NCBI GenBank assembly: GCA_014529385.2
Contig: CM043963.1
Span: forward strand, 94,148,412-94,212,411
Length of the DNA: 64,000 bases
Direction: 5' to 3'
From: Adiantum capillus-veneris
Lineage: Eukaryota > Streptophyta > Polypodiopsida > Polypodiales > Pteridaceae
Positions within the stretch are counted from its first letter, which is position 1. Every line of letters starts with the position of its first letter. Under the pieces are notes generated by a model. It was not told the DNA's origin and ran no database searches. It worked only from the letters and a program-made list of their open reading frames with translations. This document shows positions 45,534-57,303 of the stretch, piece by piece. A program made the position numbers and the translations under genes.

Positions 45534-45535
45534 GC

Positions 45536-45886
45536 GCCAATAATTTGGGCCAGTGCATTTGGAAGTGGAGCTTCGCCGCTTCATGTCGACCCTCCGCTTC
45601 AAGAGAGAAGATAACAAAGGAGAGGGGGAAAGGAAAGAGTCCTCTCTCTAGTATACTCTACGGCCACACAACAACATAAATGGAATAAACGCATCCCTGC
45701 GCGTCGTGAGACAAAAGAGTGGAAGACAAACACCTTTTCCTTTTTCCCTCTCCCCCTCTACTATGCTCTACGATGCGCGTAAGGCAATTGAAAGTTTGTA
45801 AACGCATCAACGCGTGCCGTGGGGACAAAAATCTCTATATTTAGTGGAATGTGCTAAGATGGACCCACTTATGAATAAAGAGGGGA
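45536..45886. other. possible LTR sequence or intergenic, no gene
   Basis: GC-richer sequence with two related blocks (ctctccctagtatactcta-like near 45645 and ccctctactatgctctacg near 45761) indicating a ~115-bp duplication. It might be LTR sequence of the minus-strand element. Confidence 0.35.
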
Positions 45887-46149
45887 GGGATTTCATTGAC
45901 GTAATCACGATTGTGTGATTACGTTAATAACTCTAGTATTTACACAAAAAATTCACATGATCACGTTAATTCTTAACATGATCTTGATGGTGACCTGGAG
46001 AAACCAATAGAGCCGGTAGGCCCATCGGGCTTTTCCATTTTCCTGGCGAGCTCCTCCGATCTATAGGGTTTTTCCGACGGAAAAATAAACAAGGTGAGAT
46101 TTCACGATGGCTTTCCAAAAAGGAAATCAAGATATGAGGAAAATAAAAA

Positions 46150-47670
<1,521 letters not shown>

Positions 47671-48133
47671 CTAGCAAACATGGGTTTTGAATCTCAAATC
47701 AAAAAAATTATCTCCCAGATTCGGCCTGACAAACAGACTTAGTATTGGAGTATAACTTGGCCTACACAAGTAGAAGGTTTAGCCTTCAGAATCCTTACAA
47801 AGTTGTAACTGGTTCATAAGCTCTAAAAAACAATCATTCAATTCTACATATTGTAGAAGTTGTTTTTCAGAATGAGAAATACTCAAAATTGCCAGATTTA
47901 TTGAAGCGAATGATGGATGGAAGTAAAGTGATCATATCTATGGAAACAAAAAGAGGTTGTAATCAAGTAACTAGACAACTTCCAATAGATGAATTTGCAA
48001 CTTTATGTATCCATGATGATAAGAGTCAAGTTGAACGAGATTGGCTTCTTTTTTAATTTAGATCTAGCAATAACCCTATAATGACAACAACAGATGTTGC
48101 AACTCGGGGTTTGGATGTGAAGGACATAAAGCA
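47671..48133 (+). pseudogene. DEAD-box RNA helicase fragment, intronless (DBP2/p68-like)
   Basis: The frame reads M-G-F-E, then I-I-S-Q-I-R-P-D-K-Q-T, a W-S-I-T-W-P block (the S-A-T motif III region, Ala changed to Ile), N-P-Y-K-V-V, then a second-domain stretch with M-E-T-K-R-G-C-N-Q and T-T-D-V-A-T-R-G-L-D-V (motif V region). These are in the order of the DBP2/RH20-type ATP-dependent RNA helicases. Stops, including TAG near 47740, and two frame changes disable it. The stretch covers what in plant genes is several exons with no intron visible, so a retroposed copy is likely. Upstream and downstream parts are absent. Confidence 0.85.
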
Positions 48134-48779
48134 CAAGAAAGCAAAATAACAACAAAGACCGCACCGACATTGACAATGAGGTCATGTCAAGGACGACATA
48201 AATTCGAGAGGGAGGGGAGAGTTGACCCATGGGTCAACAACACGACATAACTCAATCTCCATACCAAAGTCTTATTTTTTTATAGTTATGAAATGATGTG
48301 GATTATGGTTAAAAACATCATTTATGATGAGTAATTATTCTAGTTGTAGAAGCCCGGGTACAATGGCACTTCCAGATTGTAAATACAAAGCCATTTGACC
48401 CCTTGAACTCTATTTTGATTTAACCTATGGTAGCCTTAGTATATAAGGTACCTTGGTCATTTTGTAAAGAGAACTTAATCATAAACAAAGTTTTAAGTTG
48501 TCATTGACCGTGTGTGAGAGAGAAAGAGAGAGTGTGAGCTTCATCCTAACACTACTTCTTGCTTGCTCATCGCATTGGAGATTCAACTGCGCCATCACAA
48601 TTGGCTCGGAGAGAGCTAACAACAATGCCAAGCATTCTTTGCAAACCGGAGCACGTGTGCTAACGCATCTACGAGCTATTTGTGGTTGTAAGTGTCTCAA
48701 ATGATGTCTTTTTTTTGCGTGCAAGTATTCATTATAATTGTGGCAACACTAGGTAGCTCCCACAACAAAGGTAGTCATT

Positions 48780-48781
<2 letters not shown>
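48134..48781. other. no gene recognised
   Basis: Short ORFs only, with a small GA-rich patch near 48518-48534. Confidence 0.4.

Positions 48782-48856
<75 letters not shown>
48782..48856 (+). repeat. compound (TC)n(TG)n microsatellite
   Basis: About 21 TC units run directly into about 16 TG units, the same composition and order as at 5126-5302. Confidence 0.97.
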
Positions 48857-48857
<1 letters not shown>

Positions 48858-48940
48858 TCAACAAAAAACACCCAACGTGCCTGATTAGGGCCCTCTATGA
48901 TATTAAGCTGTAGCCCGGAGGGCTTTAGGGTTTTCCCAGT

Positions 48941-49035
48941 GGGGCCGTAAGGAAAATGCAAAAGCCCGGTGGGGCCTGTAGGGTAAATGCATAAGGCCGA
49001 CGGGGCCCGACGAGAAAATGCAAAAGCGCGGCGGG
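48941..49035 (+). repeat. 30-31-bp GC-rich tandem repeat, three copies
   Basis: Units starting ggggcc at 48941, 48971 and 49002 each contain (a)aaatgca(a/t)aag. They form part of the right inverted arm noted at 45887-49164. Confidence 0.85.
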
Positions 49036-49291
49036 CTTTTTGTGGGTTTCCAGTTTGCTCTGAACCGGTTTGTTTGTGATCATGTTAACTGTGATTATGT
49101 AAATATGTCAACAAGACCTTGTGATCACACAATTTTTTTGGTGATTACGTAAATATTAAATCCCTGAAAGAGAGTGATGACTAGCGGACTCCACCCAAGG
49201 CGATAGTCACCTTCTGACGGAAGATGCGGGATAGTGTATTGTCACCAAACTCTATGAGAGAAGGCAAGCTCAACAAGATCAAGAATAAACC

Positions 49292-50263
49292 ATGTATGAA
49301 AAGGTTCAGATGATAATTCGGGTCGAACTCAATCTCATGAGAGCAGACATGGAAAAAGAACTTGTCAAAGCCAAGGAGGCATGCAAAGTCCAGTGGTATA
49401 ACGAACTGACAGCAGAAATGCTAAAAAGGATGAGGGCAGAAATAGACGTAGCACAAGTCTTTGGGAGAAAGGAATTGGATGCAACAATTACCACCTTTGC
49501 GGTTTGGAAATCAGAGATGGAGAAGCGTATGAATGAAAAGGATGCAATTGATTCAAGAACTTAAGAGAGAGTTTGCAGAGCGCAAAAGTAAATCTGAAAA
49601 AGATAAAGATGACCAGCCCAAAGTGATTGAGGAACTGAACAATACCAAAGAGCAGGTAAAAACTCTTGAGGAACAACAAAAAACACGGAAGCTTCCTCGT
49701 GGGCAGATAGACTCTTCCAAACGCAGAAGAAGGCGGACGAAGCGGAGAAGTGGATTGAGACTGCAAAGAAAGAAAAAGGTGGAATGTCTACTACCACACC
49801 CCCATCTACCATCATTAACTTGACCTTGGAGAAGGAGCAAAAGAAGAAGACGAGAGCTCTTCATGTATGTGTCACTTGTCTCAAAGATACGAACAATGTG
49901 GAAGAAGAAGTTAAGGAACTTCTGAAACGAATGAACATCCCCGAGCCTACTCACACAAGGGCTTGGAGAGTGGGGAAGGAAGGGAAGGAAGCGAAGGATG
50001 GGACAGGTAGCTCCAAAGAAAGAGCGCTCGTTATGCGCTTTCCTACTTGGGAGGCTAGGGGAGTTTTTGAAGAAAAGACCAATCTTCTTGAGACTGGGAT
50101 TTTCTTTGGGGAAGATCTCACCATAGTACAAATAGCGCACATGCAAGAGAAGATGTCGAAGATCAAGGCGGCCAGAGAGAAAGGAGAAATTGCTTTTTAC
50201 AGAGGAGGGAGAGTAGTGATTTTGCAAAAAAAAGCACCGCATGACGGTGCGAGATCTATGTGA
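49292..50263 (+). pseudogene. LINE ORF1 protein, frameshifted
   Basis: 49292-49564 encodes a long charged helix. The frame moves to 49533-49680 (E-E-L-N-N-T-K-E-Q coiled coil) and back near 49680, at an A-rich run, to the frame of 49784-50263. The last 159 residues have an RRM-like strand (L-H-V-C-V-T-C-L-K-D) and a C-terminal basic domain with A-L-V-M-R-F-P and K-I-K-A-A-R-E-K-G-E-I. This is the coiled coil, RRM, basic-domain plan of L1-type ORF1, without the CCHC knuckle typical of angiosperm L1. It would act as an RNA chaperone in the ribonucleoprotein. Confidence 0.75.
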
Positions 50264-50278
50264 CAAGCCTAAAACTAG

Positions 50279-51313
50279 TAGCATGGAATTGTATGGGTCA
50301 TTGAAGCTAGATGTGGGCGCCTTTGAGGATAACTTCAGAGGAAGAGGCATTATTTTCTACTGAGAGACACACCAAACTCCTGGTGGCACATTACCTAGAG
50401 TGTCGGGGTATCGTTGGGAAACTACTTATAGACGGGAGGTGAGATCAGAGTATAGAGAACATGGGTCAGGAAGTGTGGGAATCTTATTCAAGGAGGAGTT
50501 GCAACCCCTCATTCGTATTGTCCGTAGAGATGAGCATGCCAGGTATATGTGGGTCAAGGTGAGAGCGGAGACTGGGAGGCCAGTTTACATTGCAATATGC
50601 TATTTTCCACCAAGCACATCTCACTATGCATCCCCCAAGGGACACTCACCTTATATGATTTTGGATGAGGATATATGGGAGTTCTCTAGAGATGGAGATG
50701 TTATCCTTTTGGGGGACTTCAATGCCAGGACGGGCCACTCTCAAACAGTCTTCTACAATACCTCAGAGGAGATGTTGAGAGAATTGGATGTCAGTGATAC
50801 GGGTTTGGCAGGTGTTCGAACTTCCCAGGATGAGGAGAACACGGGTTATGGGGGATATTTTATAGACATGGGGACTACACATGGACTAGCCATTTTGAAT
50901 GGTCTACAGAGATTTCCAACATCGAGTGGGTTCACTTGTTTTCCTCACAGACATGGGGCTAGCACAGTGGATATGTTTTGGCTCGGTCCAGTTTTATACC
51001 CTCTATTCAGGATTTTACAATCGGGCCCAGGCCTACTGGTGTAGCAGTAGATCATGCCCTTCTCACGTTTACCGTCTCTTTTCAATTCAGCACAGCTCGA
51101 TTAACACAAACATCCACACATACCCAATACAATTTCACCTCAGAGACTGAATATGTCTACATAGATGGCATATACAGATGCTTAGCTACTAAGGAGCCGA
51201 AACTTCCATTAGAGGAGCTTACCCAGATACTGACAGAGACATTACATGATGCAGTAGCAGAGGCATACCCACACAGCCAGCCTAAGCACGGACACCGTTC
51301 TGGGAGCATGTCC
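50279..51313 (+). pseudogene. LINE ORF2 endonuclease domain (EEP fold)
   Basis: The first strand W-N-C-M-G is near 50286. A frame change and a TGA before E-T-H-Q-T-P (catalytic Glu region, near 50364) follow. Then comes an open part with G-S-V-G-I-L-F, L-L-G-D-F-N-A-R-T-G (Asp/Asn of the active site, near 50715) and S-G-F-T-C-F. After another shift near 51030, D-H-A-L-L-T gives the final D-H dyad. The endonuclease nicks target DNA for primed reverse transcription. RT is absent before the LTR at 51314. Confidence 0.87.
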
Positions 51314-52513
51314 TGTCACGTGACACATCCAACCTTATGTGTCCGTGGACAAGCTACAGCACGACAAGGGTTCAGTCAATCCAGTCAGTCTAGATTAAAA
51401 GTGATCTGGCACTTTTGTGAGTCTGTTCGCAGACCGTGCATGTCCAGACACTTAGTGTAGATGCATATCCTCTGGTTGCACACAGCATGATCATAAGCAT
51501 TCCCATCAGAATCCATCAGAATCCTTCAAGGGAATTTTCCAGTGCATTAGCCTATTTTCCCTATTTTTGACATTTTTCACTTATTATTTTTAAGTGACTT
51601 TTATTGGAGAGTAGGTATGGCAAATTGAGTAAGTTTGTATATAAGCAAAACTAAGCTAGCACTAATTGGCAGAAGAGGCAGCAGGAGCACCTTGCTCAAC
51701 AGGCAACTTCTCAGCAAGACTCCCCTCCCCCCCACAGGAGATTTAGCGTTTTCAGCCAAGGACAGCCAGTGTTTTTCTCCATTGCAGATCAGCCCCAGCG
51801 TTTTGCATTGCAGACCAACCCGGCGACAGCAAGACACAGCAGAAGCCTAGCGTTTTTGCAGAAGCACAAAATTCAGCCCTAGCGTTTTTTATTTGCAGAC
51901 CAACCTCAGCATTTTGCAGATTACCGCGACGGAACCTCAAGCAACATCTACGTTTTCAGTTTTCAACCTTTAGCACTCGCAGAACAAGTCCCGAACCTCG
52001 CAGATCTCACCTTCCCGTAGCAGTTCCTCGCCGCACAGTGGGATCCATTGAAGTTTGCAGTTACAGCCCGAAAAACGCAGATTTCAGTACGTCGTCATCG
52101 TACCGTCGTCATCGACATCGTCACCGACATAGAGTCAGAATTCAGCAAATAAAGATTTGCAGATTTCAGCCCTTAGCATTCTCAGATTTCAGCCCGTCTC
52201 GTCGTCGTCGTCGACATCGTCGGCAAGTCCAAGCATTGTAGAGATTTGTGCAATCATAAGTGGACCGCTCTCGCCATAGAGAGTGGGGCCTTCGGAGGAG
52301 GGTTTGACAACATCTCTGGTGTCGTATTCTCTTCTCTATCTCTTAGTCTCATGCACTTCCATTTACTGTGTCCATTTACTTTGTTTGTGTCCATTGCACT
52401 CTCTCACTAAAGGAACGGAAGGCTCTCCCTTCCGTAAGAAAAAGGAACCTTCAACACAATTCGGAGCACTCATCTTGAGCAAAGTTCAAGCATTCATTCC
52501 GCTGCACCTAACA
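51314..52513 (+). mobile_element. first LTR (about 1.2 kb) of the tandem gag-element array
   Basis: It begins TGTCACGTGACAC and ends ...CACCTAACA, followed by a PBS. It is paired with 54028-55272: starts and last ~300 bp are very alike, while the middle (about 51740-52060) is strongly diverged and rich in cagcgttttt-type words. TATA box tatataag at 51638-51645. Trinucleotide tcg runs occur near 52080-52220. Confidence 0.9.
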
Positions 52514-52514
52514 T

Positions 52515-52526
52515 TGGTATCAGAGC
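52515..52526 (+). promoter_or_regulatory. primer-binding site (initiator Met tRNA)
   Basis: TGGTATCAGAGC, one base after the LTR end. Confidence 0.9.
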
Positions 52527-52981
52527 TTTGGCAGTGTTCTGTATCACTCAAGGAAAGAACCACATGTTTTTTTTTGCTTGTTGCGGTCGCACGTAACCCA
52601 AGTCCTCTTGGGCGTGTCGATTCCTAATCGTGTTTTTGAAGAGTGACAGGAATCCCAGGAAAGAAGAGCTTGTCCAGCCTCCCCTTGTGCCTCTTTTCAC
52701 TCATTGAGAGCGGACCGTGCGGCGTGCACTTAGTGGCCGGCCAATCGACGAGAGGTGGGAAAAAGCAACCTTGGTGTGAGCGCAAGGCCGCGAAGGGGTG
52801 GGCCCGCGGAAAAGAGCAGAACTCGGGTGAAGAGAAGATCCTTCTCAAACACAGATTGCAAGCAAAAGAAGACCCTCAAGAACCGCAAGAACCGCAAGAA
52901 CCCAAGAACCAAGACCCCCAAGAATCCAAGTTCCTCGTGAACTTAAGAACCCAAGACCACAAGAACCCACGACTTCAGTGT

Positions 52982-54027
52982 ATGGTCATCACTCGAAGCG
53001 GAATGGATACTTTGCTTGGAGGTGATGAGCATGAGAGAGGCGAAGACGAATTTTCCCCACCGGGAGGTTTTTCCGACCCTCCCCCTTCCCCATCTATGCC
53101 AAGGATTTCACTAATTCCTATGGAGGAGTTGAAGCAGTTGTTTATGGAAAGAAAGCTAGAACGCGAAGAAAGAGAAGCAGAAAGAAAGGCCTACGAAGAA
53201 GAAATGGCAGCCATAGATCGTGAATATGAAGAAAGCATGGCAGCCATAGAGCGTAAGTATGACTTGGAAGACGAAGCAAGACAAGCCGACTTTGATCGCG
53301 AGAACAAGGCCATAAAAGAAAAGAGCAACCAACACATGAAAGAGTTCTTGCGACTCTTTTCTCAAGTGCAGGCACAGATGCAAGAGATTCGGGAAAAGGA
53401 GACTCTCTCGGTCTCTTCTTCTCCAAAGCATGACACACATGATTTGCATGATGATTTGAATGATAATGATGAGCATGATGATTTGGATGACAATGATAAG
53501 CATGATGATTTGAATGACAATGACACGCATGATGATTTGCATGATCAAAATGTGATTTCTCACAAGCATGATGATTTGCATGATCAAGATGTGATTTCTC
53601 GCAAGCATAATGATTTGCATGAAGATGACGTGATTGTTCACAAGGAGGATGAGTTAGTTGATGCTTTTTCTAGCGAAGCTAATCTCGTTGCAAATTCAAT
53701 CAATCACGAAGAATCGATCTTGGCTCTCGCGCCTAGGTCCAAAGCACCCCTTCACGAAGAACCGATCTTGGCTCTCGAGCCTAGGTCCAAAGAACCCTTA
53801 CAGGAAGTACTATGTGTTCGAATGCTTTGTCAACACGCATTGTACGAGTGTTTCATTCGTGATCGTTTCCTGTACTTTAGTCAGCGTCTTTATGTAATCC
53901 CTTTTCCTAGGCATGACATATTGAACGTTGAACACGTTTCACTCATGAATGAGCACGGATGTATGCGGATTGTTCATGGAAAGCACAAAAGTATGCCTTC
54001 AAGGAAGTCACATTCCATGTCTCTTCC
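52982..54027 (+). CDS. gag-like fusion protein with charged helix and acidic repeat
   Basis: The start at 52982 matches the start of the sister gag at 55720 (M-x-x-T-R-S, then D-E-H-E-R-G). The frame is open upstream to 52643, but that part aligns with leader, not protein, in the sister copy. About residues 40-135 form a long charged coiled coil (R-E-E-R-E-A-E-R). The capsid, zinc knuckle and protease of the sister copy are missing, and the frame jumps to its post-protease region (I-R-E-K-E), then an Asp/His/Asn-rich repeat (D-D-L, H-D-D-L; about 53440-53650). It ends as it enters the next LTR. About 350 residues, apparently an internal-deletion product that kept its reading frame. Confidence 0.75.
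53440..53650 (+). repeat. coding tandem repeat (~30-36 bp) giving an acidic, His-rich tract
   Basis: The words catgatgatttg and gatgacaatga recur with a period of about 30-36 bp. A shorter version is at about 62640-62760 in the sister copy. Confidence 0.85.
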
Positions 54028-55272
54028 TGTCACGTGACACATCCCAACCCTATGTGTCCGTGGACAAGCTACACCACAGCAGGGTTCAATCAGTCCAGTC
54101 AGTTTAGATTAGCAGTGATCTGGCACTTTTGTGAGTCTATTCGTAGACCGTGCATGCCCAGTCACTTAGCATAGATGCATATCCTCTGGTTGCACACAGC
54201 ATGATCATCAATATTCCCTTCAGAATCCATCAGGTTCAGTCAGGGAATTTTCCAGTGCATTTAGCCTATTTCCCTATTTTTGGTTATTTCCACTTATTAT
54301 TTTTAAGTGACTTTCCAACAAAAGTAGGTAGGGCAATTTTGCTAAGTTAATATATAAGCAATCCAAGTTAGCACTTTCTGGCAGAAGAGGCAACAGGAGC
54401 TTCCCGCTCAACAGGCAACTTCTCAGCAGTACCCCCTCAGACCCTCTACTGTTTTGCATCTCCCACCCTCCCTTGGCGTTTTCTCAGCATCAGCCATCGC
54501 CATCAAAGTCCCCCCTTTTCTGGCGCTTGTTACCCCTTCAGACAGCCCCCAAAGCCCAGCGTTTTTGGGATTGCAACCATCAGCAGGTATCAGCGTTTTG
54601 CCTCAGCTTTGCAGCCATTAAAACGCAGCCTTGACTGCAGTGCCTCAGCGTTTTTACAGCAGATTTTCAGCAAGGAAAAACGCAGCCTTTACTAGCATTT
54701 TATCACCAGGTATTCAGCCCTAACCCACAGCATTGGCATCGCAGTTCATCAGCAATTTCAGCATACGATCATAGCCACAAAAACGCAGCCAAAGCTTGGC
54801 TTAATCAGCGTTTTTATTCATCAAAAGCCCCTTGCCAAACCAGGGAATTTCAGCCATGAGAACCAACCCCAAGATCACCCCGAACCTCAGCATTTCCCCT
54901 TTGTGGACAGCAGATAGAAAAAGACCCAAATCAACCCTAAAGTCATCATCGTCGTCATCGACATAGCCCCCATTTGCATCAATCCATGCATCATCATTGT
55001 ACACCTTTGTGCAATCAAAGTTAGACCACTCTCGCCGACGAGAGTGGGGCCTTCGGAGGAGGGTTTTACAACCTCTCAGGTGTCGTATCTCTTTTCTCTC
55101 CTTCTCTCAGTCTCATTCACTTGCACGCACAATATCCACTCACTTTGTTCGTAATCATAGCACTCTCCATAAGACGGAAGTCTCTCTCCTTCCCTAAGAA
55201 CTAAAAGGAACCTTGAGCAATAAAGATCACTAATCTTGAGAAAATACAACATTCATTCCGCTGCACCTTACA
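54028..55272 (+). mobile_element. second LTR (about 1.25 kb), shared between two interiors
   Basis: It begins TGTCACGTGACAC and ends ...CACCTTACA. It closes the interior at its left and, by the PBS that follows, opens the interior at its right. TATA box tatataagca at 54351-54360. No clear polypurine tract precedes it. Confidence 0.9.
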
Positions 55273-55273
55273 T

Positions 55274-55285
55274 TGGTATCAGAGC
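55274..55285 (+). promoter_or_regulatory. primer-binding site (initiator Met tRNA)
   Basis: TGGTATCAGAGC, one base after the second LTR. Confidence 0.9.
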
Positions 55286-55719
55286 TTTGGAAGTGTTCTG
55301 CATTACTCAAGGAAAGAACCACAAGAACCACAAGAATTTTTTTGCTTGTTGCGGTCGCACGAACCCAAGTTCGCTTGGGCGTGTCGATTCCTAATCGTGT
55401 TTTGTGGAAGAGTGACAGGAATCCCAAGAAAGAAGGGCTTGTCCAGCCTCCCCTTGTGTCTCTTTTCACTCATTGAGAGCGGACCGTGCACTTAGCGGCC
55501 GGCCAATCGACGTGAGGTGGGAAAAAGCAACCTTGGTGTGAGCGCAAGGCTGCCAAGGGGTGCGCCTGCAGAAAGGAGTAGAACTCGGGTGAAGAGAAGA
55601 TCCTTCTCCAACGCGATTTGCAAGCGAAAGAAAACCTCAAGAATCCAAGACCCTCAAGAACCTCAAGACCCTCAAGAACCCAAGTTCCTCGCGAGCTTAA
55701 GACCCCAAGATCATAGTGC

Positions 55720-57303
55720 ATGATCGTCACCCGAAGCAGAATGGATACTTCGCATACAAGTGATGAGCATGAGAGAGGCGACGAAGACTCGTCCCCACCC
55801 GGAGATGATTTCTTCAACCCTCCCCCTTCGCCATCTACGCCACCAAGTGCACCAAACCCTATGGAGGCAATGGTCAAGTAGATGATGGCCATGATGGATA
55901 GACAAGAAGCAAATCGCCTTGCTCAGGACCGTGAGCACGACGAAAGAGACCGTGAGCGCGACGACAAGATTGCAAGAATGGCTGCAGACCAAGCAGCCAC
56001 GGACCGCGAGCGCGACGACAGAAATGCAAGATTTACCGCACAACAAGAAGAAAATCACATTGCTTTAGAACACGAACGCGACGCAAGAAAAGAAAGAAAA
56101 GAACTACGAAAGGAGGAAGCGGCAGCACGAGCTGCGGCCTTGGAGGCCGAGCGTGAAGCTCGAAGGGAGCTACGCACTCAAGAATTGCTTGCCCAAGTCC
56201 TAGCCTCGAAGACCGAACCACCCAAAGATCGTGGGAGTTCGTCAAGTGGCGCAAGCCACAATGAGGATTCCAACCATTTAGTCACAAAAAAGTTGACTTT
56301 CAGCAAGTATGACGGTAAGATGGATGCTACAGTTATTCATTCTTGGTTGCATCAATTTAGTGCTTATTTTGCGACAACTAAGAAGACAGGAAATAGCAAA
56401 GTTTTGACTGCAGCTATGTATTTTGTCGGTGATGCCATTAATTGGTACCACGCATGGCAAGAGGCACAGCTAGCCGCGCACCTAGAGGTAGCCGACGATT
56501 TCACGCCCCCCTCTTTTAGTTGGGCTGATTTCCAAGACAAGCTCAAGGCGCGGTTTATGCCACCTCAGTACCTTGCACGATTGAAGGACGATTGGCGCGC
56601 TCTCAAGAAAAATGGTATGCCACTCATGTCTTTTTCTAATCGTGTTTTGCAGCTAGGTACCCAATTACGCATGTCGGATGATGAGCGCAAAGAGGCTTTT
56701 CTCTTTGGATTGGACGAGTATATCAAGTACGATGTCGAGGTACTCGATCCAATCGATCTCAACAAGGCGGTAGCGATTGCTCTCGCACATGAGATGAAGC
56801 ACAACAAGGGAAAGCCTAAGGAGAACAAGACTTCCACAAGTACGTCGCAGACTTCTCAGAACCCTCAGAACGGTAAGAACGATAAGATTGGTAAGAATGA
56901 TAACTTTTCTAACCAATCTACCAACAGTATCTCATCAAAGAATTCTTCCAATGAATCTAAGGGTAAAGCTCACACAACTGCTAAACCTAAGCTTACTCCA
57001 GATGAAAAGGTAGCACAAGGAATTGTAGGAGGATACATCACGTCGGAAGAACAAAGCACTTATTCTAAAGAAGGTCGTTGTTTTCATTGTCACATTAAGG
57101 GTCACATAAAACGAACATGTCCTAAGCTTGAATCGAATGAATCTAAAGAACCCACAGCACCCACTACATCTGTCAATGCAATGAATGATAACACGATTGT
57201 GCCCAAAGTTTCTCAGGACCCTCCCATTGATGATTCTCTCATTAAATGTTATGGTCGTACGTCAGGGCACCGTTTTGTCATATTGTTTGACCCAAGTAGT
57301 ATG
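55720..57303 (+). pseudogene. gag and protease start, interrupted by a nested gypsy element
   Basis: The start at 55720 is chosen by similarity to 52982. There is one in-frame TAG at 55879-55881; from 55882 it is open to the insertion. The order is: Pro-rich head, long Arg/Asp/Glu/Ala coiled coil (about residues 55-170), capsid domain (K-L-T-F-S-K-Y-D-G, W-Y-H-A-W, R-F-M-P-P), Ser/Asn-rich linker, CCHC zinc knuckle C-F-H-C-x4-H-x4-C (near 57078-57120), and the protease strand F-V-I-L-F-D-P-S-S-M, where Pro replaces the Ser of D-S-G. The frame resumes after 62236. Confidence 0.88.
57299..57303. repeat. target-site duplication GTATG, left copy
   Basis: GTATG directly before the left LTR equals 62232-62236 directly after the right LTR. 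Confidence 0.95.

Larger units (their letters stand above)
35866..45535 (-). mobile_element. minus-strand gag-protease retroelement, interrupted at 36206-42019
   Basis: From right to left: a possible PBS near 45519-45533, a leader with ~280-bp tandem repeats, gag (about 44190-42560), and the protease start (to about 42025), which continues on the other side of a complete inserted gypsy element at 36205-35866. No RT or integrase was found on this strand, so pol is deleted or lay further left. Confidence 0.75.
49292..51313 (+). mobile_element. LINE (non-LTR retrotransposon), cut at its 3' side by an LTR
   Basis: An ORF1-like coiled-coil/RNA-binding protein is followed by an ORF2 apurinic/apyrimidinic-type endonuclease. 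Coding stops at 51313, where an LTR begins. The RT part is not in the window up to there. The 5' limit is unknown and may be near 49165. Confidence 0.82.

Noticed and set aside
49553-50350. 265-codon minus-strand ORF
   Set aside because: It is antisense to the LINE ORF1 and endonuclease coding, whose motifs are on the plus strand.
52643-52981. N-terminal extension of the 464-codon frame
   Set aside because: The matching stretch after the second LTR is a broken leader, so the open phase upstream of 52982 is probably chance; the start at 52982 agrees with the sister gag.
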